Position numbers and translations under genes: made by a program. Below, piece by piece: positions 60,968-64,000 of a stretch of DNA of 64,000 nt. The stretch's first letter is position 1, and each line of letters starts with the position of its first letter. Origin of the DNA: Lentimicrobiaceae bacterium (lineage in GTDB: Bacteria; Bacteroidota; Bacteroidia; Bacteroidales; F082); the NCBI GenBank assembly GCA_015061365.1, contig SUWS01000003.1:50920-114919 (forward strand), given 5' to 3'. The notes beneath the pieces were generated by a model, which did no database searches, was not told where the DNA came from, and worked only from the letters and a program-made list of their open reading frames with translations.

Positions 60968-61756
60968 TTATTTCTTTATAATCTTTTCAATAATCTCATG
61001 ATTATCTATCGCTACCTTCACGAAATAAACACCAGCGTTGAGTCCTGAAATGTCAACACCTTCTTCATTGTATTTGCCTTCATACATCATCACTCCGTTT
61101 ACTGTGAAAATCGTAATATTCGTTATTTCTTTTTCTGTCTCAATGAGAAGTTGGTTCTCGACAGGATTTGGATAAACGTTAAAAGAAATCTCATTTTCCG
61201 CCACCGATTCCACCGAGATTAATTCAACGTTGTCGATTCTTATTCCGTTGGCGTCGACTCCACTACAGTTGTGATGACGGAATCCGATGTACATATTTTT
61301 TCCGGCATATTCGCTGAGGTCGACAAATTCCTCACCCCATTTGTCATTAGGATACGGTTCTGTATATTTTTTGCTCCATATTTCCAAGAAGTTAATTCCG
61401 TCTTCTGAAACAATAACTCCAAAATTTTCGTTAAAGTAAATAATGTCAGACTGGCAATGGAAGAAATGCAGCTGTGAATTTTCTGTAATTAAATAGGTCT
61501 CACTTGTGAAAATGTAGTTGTCTGGAGTCAGTTCGCCAGCGTTGTAACATGAGGAATACAGACCGTAAGTGCCGTCCATTCCACCTGATGTTGTGGTGTT
61601 ATGTAACTCCCATGTATGACCGTCGCCATCGGCATCTATACCAGTCCAGCCATCAAAGGTGTTGTTATTGAAGTTAAACGAAAATGTAGTTTCCTGTGCA
61701 TTGACAATTGTCAACAAACCTAATAGGCATAATGTCGTCAGTAGAATTCTTTTCAT
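60968..61756 (-). CDS. Secreted jelly-roll protein with type IX sorting domain
   Basis: A 262-aa protein with signal peptide MKRILLTTLCLLGLLTIVNAQ, a choice-of-anchor-J/MAM-like beta-sandwich (~22-175; FDGWTGIDADGDGHTWEL, PDNYIFTSETYLI, GKNMYIGFRHHNCSGVDANGIRIDNVEL), and a Por-type C-terminal sorting domain (~188-262; FNVYPNPVENQLLIE ... GLNAGVYFVKVAIDNHEIIEKIIKK). It is probably a surface-bound carbohydrate- or protein-binding factor. First gene of the operon with the hydrolase lipoprotein. Confidence 0.88.
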   Translation of the reverse strand: MKRILLTTLCLLGLLTIVNAQETTFSFNFNNNTFDGWTGIDADGDGHTWELHNTTTSGGMDGTYGLYSSCYNAGELTPDNYIFTSETYLITENSQLHFFHCQSDIIYFNENFGVIVSEDGINFLEIWSKKYTEPYPNDKWGEEFVDLSEYAGKNMYIGFRHHNCSGVDANGIRIDNVELISVESVAENEISFNVYPNPVENQLLIETEKEITNITIFTVNGVMMYEGKYNEEGVDISGLNAGVYFVKVAIDNHEIIEKIIKK

Positions 61757-61783
61757 AGTTATAAGTTTTAAATTATTTTCTCA

Positions 61784-61791
61784 CAAAGATA
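61784..61791 (-). promoter_or_regulatory. -7 promoter element of jelly-roll/hydrolase operon
   Basis: On the minus strand TATCTTTG followed by TGAG, 28 nt before the start codon. Confidence 0.65.
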
Positions 61792-61865
61792 GGAAAAAGT
61801 AAATAGAAAATAGACAACGGATAATGGATTTTTTTGAACTTATACTGTGAACATAGAAATCCTCT

Positions 61866-63134
61866 TTAGCATTTACTTCCTAAAACTAACACTTTCTTAT
61901 CTCCTTTCATCGTGGTTCCGAAGATGTAGAAATCGTCGCCGTCTTTGAAGCCGAGATGCTTCCTCAACTCCTCCGCTGATAATGGAAAGTTGCGGACTGC
62001 GATACTTACCTTCGATAAAGATTGTTGTCCGTAGTCTGTTGTCTGTTGACTTAAAATCTTCTTCGCCTTCTTGTCAAAAGGGACAACATTAATAACTTCA
62101 AAGGTTCTTCCTGGGAAGTCGGTAACTAATTCATCGGAGGTGTAGAGATGACTGTTTCTATGTAATTTCTTGATATTAAATCTTTGCGACAATAACTTAA
62201 ACGGAGCCGCTTTCATACAAGCCACCCCCGGTTCGTAAAGATATTTTCCTATCTCATCAGCGAAAGTAGGAACTGTCTCTTGTTCCTCATCTTCACTAAA
62301 AGTAAAACTCCAGTTTTCTCGAAGGTCTATTGTTATGAGCTGTGAGCAAGCTTTGGATGAAGTCTGTTGTCCGTTGTCTGTTGTCCGTTGACATAAAACC
62401 AAAACTTCTTTGCATTCATTCTTCACCGCTACGACATGTATCTCCTTAATATTTTTTAACTCTTTCTTAATGATGTCGATGTCGAGCATGGGAGAGAGTT
62501 TTACGATGACGGTATTCGTCTTTTCAAATAACAAATTTTGCAGCTCCGCCACATCGGGACTGCAGTCGTGAAGAGAAACCATCTTACGTCCGTATTCATC
62601 TCTGCGAGCAGGATCTAGATAGATGCAATCGACATTGTCACATTGAGAAAGGAAGTCTTCTGCTTTGGCATTGACGACTTTAATACTTTTATTTAATACT
62701 TTGAAATTATGACGTGCCAACTCACAGAGTTCTTCTTGTGCCTCGATGTAAATCGTCTCATCGAAATTATCAGAAAGATAAGCAGTGTCAACGCCCATTC
62801 CTCCGGTGAGGTCGATGAGAGTTCTTTTTCCTCCCACAGATTGACACTGATTTTCACTGATGTTACATTGTGCCTCTTCGTCTCTGTGACTTATAGTCCT
62901 TTTATATTTTGCTGTCAACTCTGACGAGCATTGTTCCAAAGATAGTCGCTTCGGGAAAAGCAACTCATCGTTCTCCGACCAAGAAGGCAACTTCTTCTTC
63001 AGCATCTGTCTCGCTTGTATCTGTCGTATGACGAATTGTTTATCAATGTCATCTGGAAACTTCGACAATGCTAACTTATTGACATCGTCGTTAAGATGCA
63101 CGTTGATAAAATCTTTGGTCAATTCATGATTCAT
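61866..63134 (-). CDS. Class I SAM methyltransferase with THUMP-like tail and two repeat insertions
   Basis: A 422-aa protein. After a ~100-residue helical N-terminus comes a Rossmann methyltransferase domain with LIDLTGGMGVDTAYL (~107-121) and DCIYLDPARRDEYGRKM (~169-185, a DPARR catalytic-type motif). A THUMP-like domain with SIAVRNFPLSAEELRKHLGFKDGDDFYIFGTT ends the protein. Probably an RNA methyltransferase; the target is unknown. Two CAACAGA-type elements are inserted in frame: CQRTTDNGQQTSS (~249-260) and SQQTTDYGQQSLS (~362-374). Both fall between structured segments. Confidence 0.85.
   Translation of the reverse strand: MNHELTKDFINVHLNDDVNKLALSKFPDDIDKQFVIRQIQARQMLKKKLPSWSENDELLFPKRLSLEQCSSELTAKYKRTISHRDEEAQCNISENQCQSVGGKRTLIDLTGGMGVDTAYLSDNFDETIYIEAQEELCELARHNFKVLNKSIKVVNAKAEDFLSQCDNVDCIYLDPARRDEYGRKMVSLHDCSPDVAELQNLLFEKTNTVIVKLSPMLDIDIIKKELKNIKEIHVVAVKNECKEVLVLCQRTTDNGQQTSSKACSQLITIDLRENWSFTFSEDEEQETVPTFADEIGKYLYEPGVACMKAAPFKLLSQRFNIKKLHRNSHLYTSDELVTDFPGRTFEVINVVPFDKKAKKILSQQTTDYGQQSLSKVSIAVRNFPLSAEELRKHLGFKDGDDFYIFGTTMKGDKKVLVLGSKC
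62021..62050 (-). repeat. CAACAGA-type element, in frame in methyltransferase gene (second)
   Basis: On the coding strand GTCAACAGACAACAGACTAC... encodes QQTTDYGQQ. Confidence 0.9.
62361..62392 (-). repeat. CAACAGA-type element, in frame in methyltransferase gene (first)
   Basis: On the coding strand GTCAACGGACAACAGACAAC... encodes QRTTDNGQQ followed by TSS, the same flank as in hldD. Confidence 0.9.
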
Positions 63135-63152
63135 AATGCGTAATTCATAATT
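63121..63152. repeat. Heptamer tract (CATAATG/CATAATT)n upstream of methyltransferase
   Basis: Three to four 7-bp units overlapping the start of the methyltransferase gene (ATG at 63134). Confidence 0.7.
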
Positions 63153-63158
63153 ATATCA

Positions 63159-63213
63159 AGAGACGTGTCAATTACATCGTGTTTATTTTATTTGGTGTAA
63201 TCGACGCGTCTCT
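63159..63213. repeat. GAGACG-type long hairpin between cstA and methyltransferase
   Basis: AGAGACGTGTCAATTACA pairs with TGTAATCGACGCGTCTCT with two mismatches, around a ~19-nt loop. It lies 28 nt past the cstA stop on the minus strand and may serve as its terminator. Confidence 0.75.
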
Positions 63214-63241
63214 ACTTGTTGTCTCGTTGACTTGTCGTTAT

Positions 63242-64000
63242 TTATAACACTGGTTCGTTTTTCTTTTTCCAGCTCGCGAACCAGACGATGGCTGTTATCG
63301 TAGCGACGCCACCGATTATGTAGGCTATCGTCTCGTTCATTCTGAATCCTTCTGGTGCGATGCAGATATATGTAGTGACGACGCAGGTCATGAACAAGGC
63401 TGGAATCAAAGTCACGAAATAGTTTTTCTTCTCAAGGACGAGATAAACCGTTATCGCCCAGAGCGTGAAGACCGACAAGGTCTGGTTGCACCATGAGAAG
63501 TAACGCCATATTATCGTGAAGCCGTCGTTGTTCATAATACTGAATATCAACAATCCTAATGATGCCGCGAACAATGGAGCGCAGAGTAGCAGTCTCTTCG
63601 AGATGCTTTTCTGTTCCATCTTCAACATATCGGCGAGTATAAGTCGTGCCGAACGCATGGCGGTGTCGCCGGATGTTATAGGTGCTGCTATCACACCGAG
63701 TACCGCGAGTATTCCGCCTATCACACCGAGCCAGTCTTTACAAATGAAATCAACGACTTGCGCTGCGGTGAAGTCTGTTCCATGTTGTTCAAAGAAGGCT
63801 GTGGCTGCTGCCGCCCATATCAAAGCGACGATGCCTTCTACTATCATGGCGCCGTAAAATACAGGGCGTCCGTGTCTTTCATTTTTGATGCATCGTGCCA
63901 TGAGAGGCGACTGCGTGGCGTGGAATCCGCTGATGGCTCCGCAGGCGATAGAGATGAACATCATAGGAAATATCGGTCCTGGCTCGTACTTGGTGCCGAA
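63242..64000 (-). CDS. cstA: Carbon starvation protein CstA, C-terminal part (5' partial)
   Basis: The frame is open through the right edge of the window (FGTKYEPGPIFP precedes the track's first Met), so the gene starts outside. The visible ~253 residues hold at least six membrane segments and the conserved stretches ACGAISGFHATQSPLMARC, ERHGRPVFYGAMIVEGIVALIWAA, and APITSGDTAMRSARLILAD, which are diagnostic of CstA, a peptide or pyruvate transporter induced on carbon limitation. The shorter C-terminus fits the Bacteroidetes form. Confidence 0.95.
   Translation of the reverse strand, partial: FGTKYEPGPIFPMMFISIACGAISGFHATQSPLMARCIKNERHGRPVFYGAMIVEGIVALIWAAAATAFFEQHGTDFTAAQVVDFICKDWLGVIGGILAVLGVIAAPITSGDTAMRSARLILADMLKMEQKSISKRLLLCAPLFAASLGLLIFSIMNNDGFTIIWRYFSWCNQTLSVFTLWAITVYLVLEKKNYFVTLIPALFMTCVVTTYICIAPEGFRMNETIAYIIGGVATITAIVWFASWKKKNEPVL

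Noticed and set aside
35333-61756. Presence of several T9SS cargo proteins as evidence for T9SS machinery in the window
   Set aside because: Only sorting domains are seen; no por/gld/sprA machinery genes are in the 64 kb, so the system is inferred from cargo only.

Overview
The window is a 64 kb piece of a low-GC Bacteroidetes chromosome, most likely an uncultured member of the order Bacteroidales. The evidence is of several kinds. Promoters have the Bacteroidetes -7 element TAnnTTTG, in the best cases with a TTG about 19 nt upstream, and clear Shine-Dalgarno sites are scarce. Three secreted proteins end in a type IX secretion (Por) sorting domain. There is a complete moxR-DUF58-batABCDE aerotolerance-type operon, a SecA with the long Bacteroidetes-style insertions, a patatin/outer-membrane-barrel fusion, and LpxB and HldD, which point to a Gram-negative envelope. 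Most genes are core housekeeping genes. I see no prophage, plasmid, insertion sequence, CRISPR array or classical defence island.

Layout. 0-5 kb: end of valS, SRPBCC protein and pyrE (minus), NUDIX hydrolase and coaD (plus), a 59-bp tandem repeat array, and an exported thioredoxin-like protein. 5-9.2 kb: secA facing birA. 9.3-13.9 kb: two lipoproteins, then rsfS-ftsH-LUD. 13.9-25.4 kb: a PerM-like membrane protein, ddl, PASTA protein, T9SS cargo, rluD, hldD, patatin/barrel, pyrH, frr. 25.4-35.3 kb: YitT protein, a carboxyltransferase subunit, MerR regulator, M23 peptidase, alaS, a Bro-N/Fic fusion, rdgB, ung, and a 42-aa lipoprotein missed by the ORF track. 35.3-47.5 kb: a large T9SS protein, the eight-gene Bat operon and an ECF sigma factor (all minus). 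47.8-54.6 kb: DUF2520-kdsC-ubiA-maf-small membrane protein-lpxB-comEC, then tRNA-Asp with a textbook promoter and terminator. 54.6-64 kb (minus): a P-loop kinase with a ParB/Srx-like tail and two membrane proteins, hutH, hisS, a hydrolase lipoprotein with a T9SS protein, a methyltransferase, and the 3' part of cstA.

The most unusual feature is repetitive DNA made of 7-bp and 8-bp units (CAACAGA, GTTGAAA, GTTAACA, TTCAAAG, ATAGTTA, CATAATT, AATCTGAG). These tracts fill most gaps between genes and also enter genes. A roughly 30-nt CAACAGA-type element lies in frame in birA, ftsH, hldD and twice in a methyltransferase. In all five cases it has the same orientation and reading frame, encoding approximately QQTTDNGQQ. 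In birA and hldD it is followed by a second in-frame tract encoding FN-QLST-N. Another tract encodes the charged region of a signal peptide, and others supply stop codons, a terminator hairpin or promoter-proximal TTG boxes. This resembles in concept the in-frame palindromic elements of Rickettsia, but the sequence is different, and it is my main candidate for something undescribed. Two further families are dispersed: an 84-bp element (two copies about 26 kb apart, opposite orientation) and GAGACG...CGTCTC hairpins (at least five copies).

How the genes work together: the window covers envelope building (ddl, PASTA, lpxB, hldD, kdsC-like, M23, patatin/barrel, Bat complex), protein export and quality control (secA, ftsH, T9SS cargo), translation (valS, alaS, hisS, frr, rsfS, rluD, tRNA-Asp), nucleotide metabolism and genome sanitation (pyrE, pyrH, rdgB, maf, NUDIX, ung), and cofactor or carbon metabolism (coaD, birA, hutH, cstA, carboxyltransferase). 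All family assignments come from reading motifs by eye; no database search was run.
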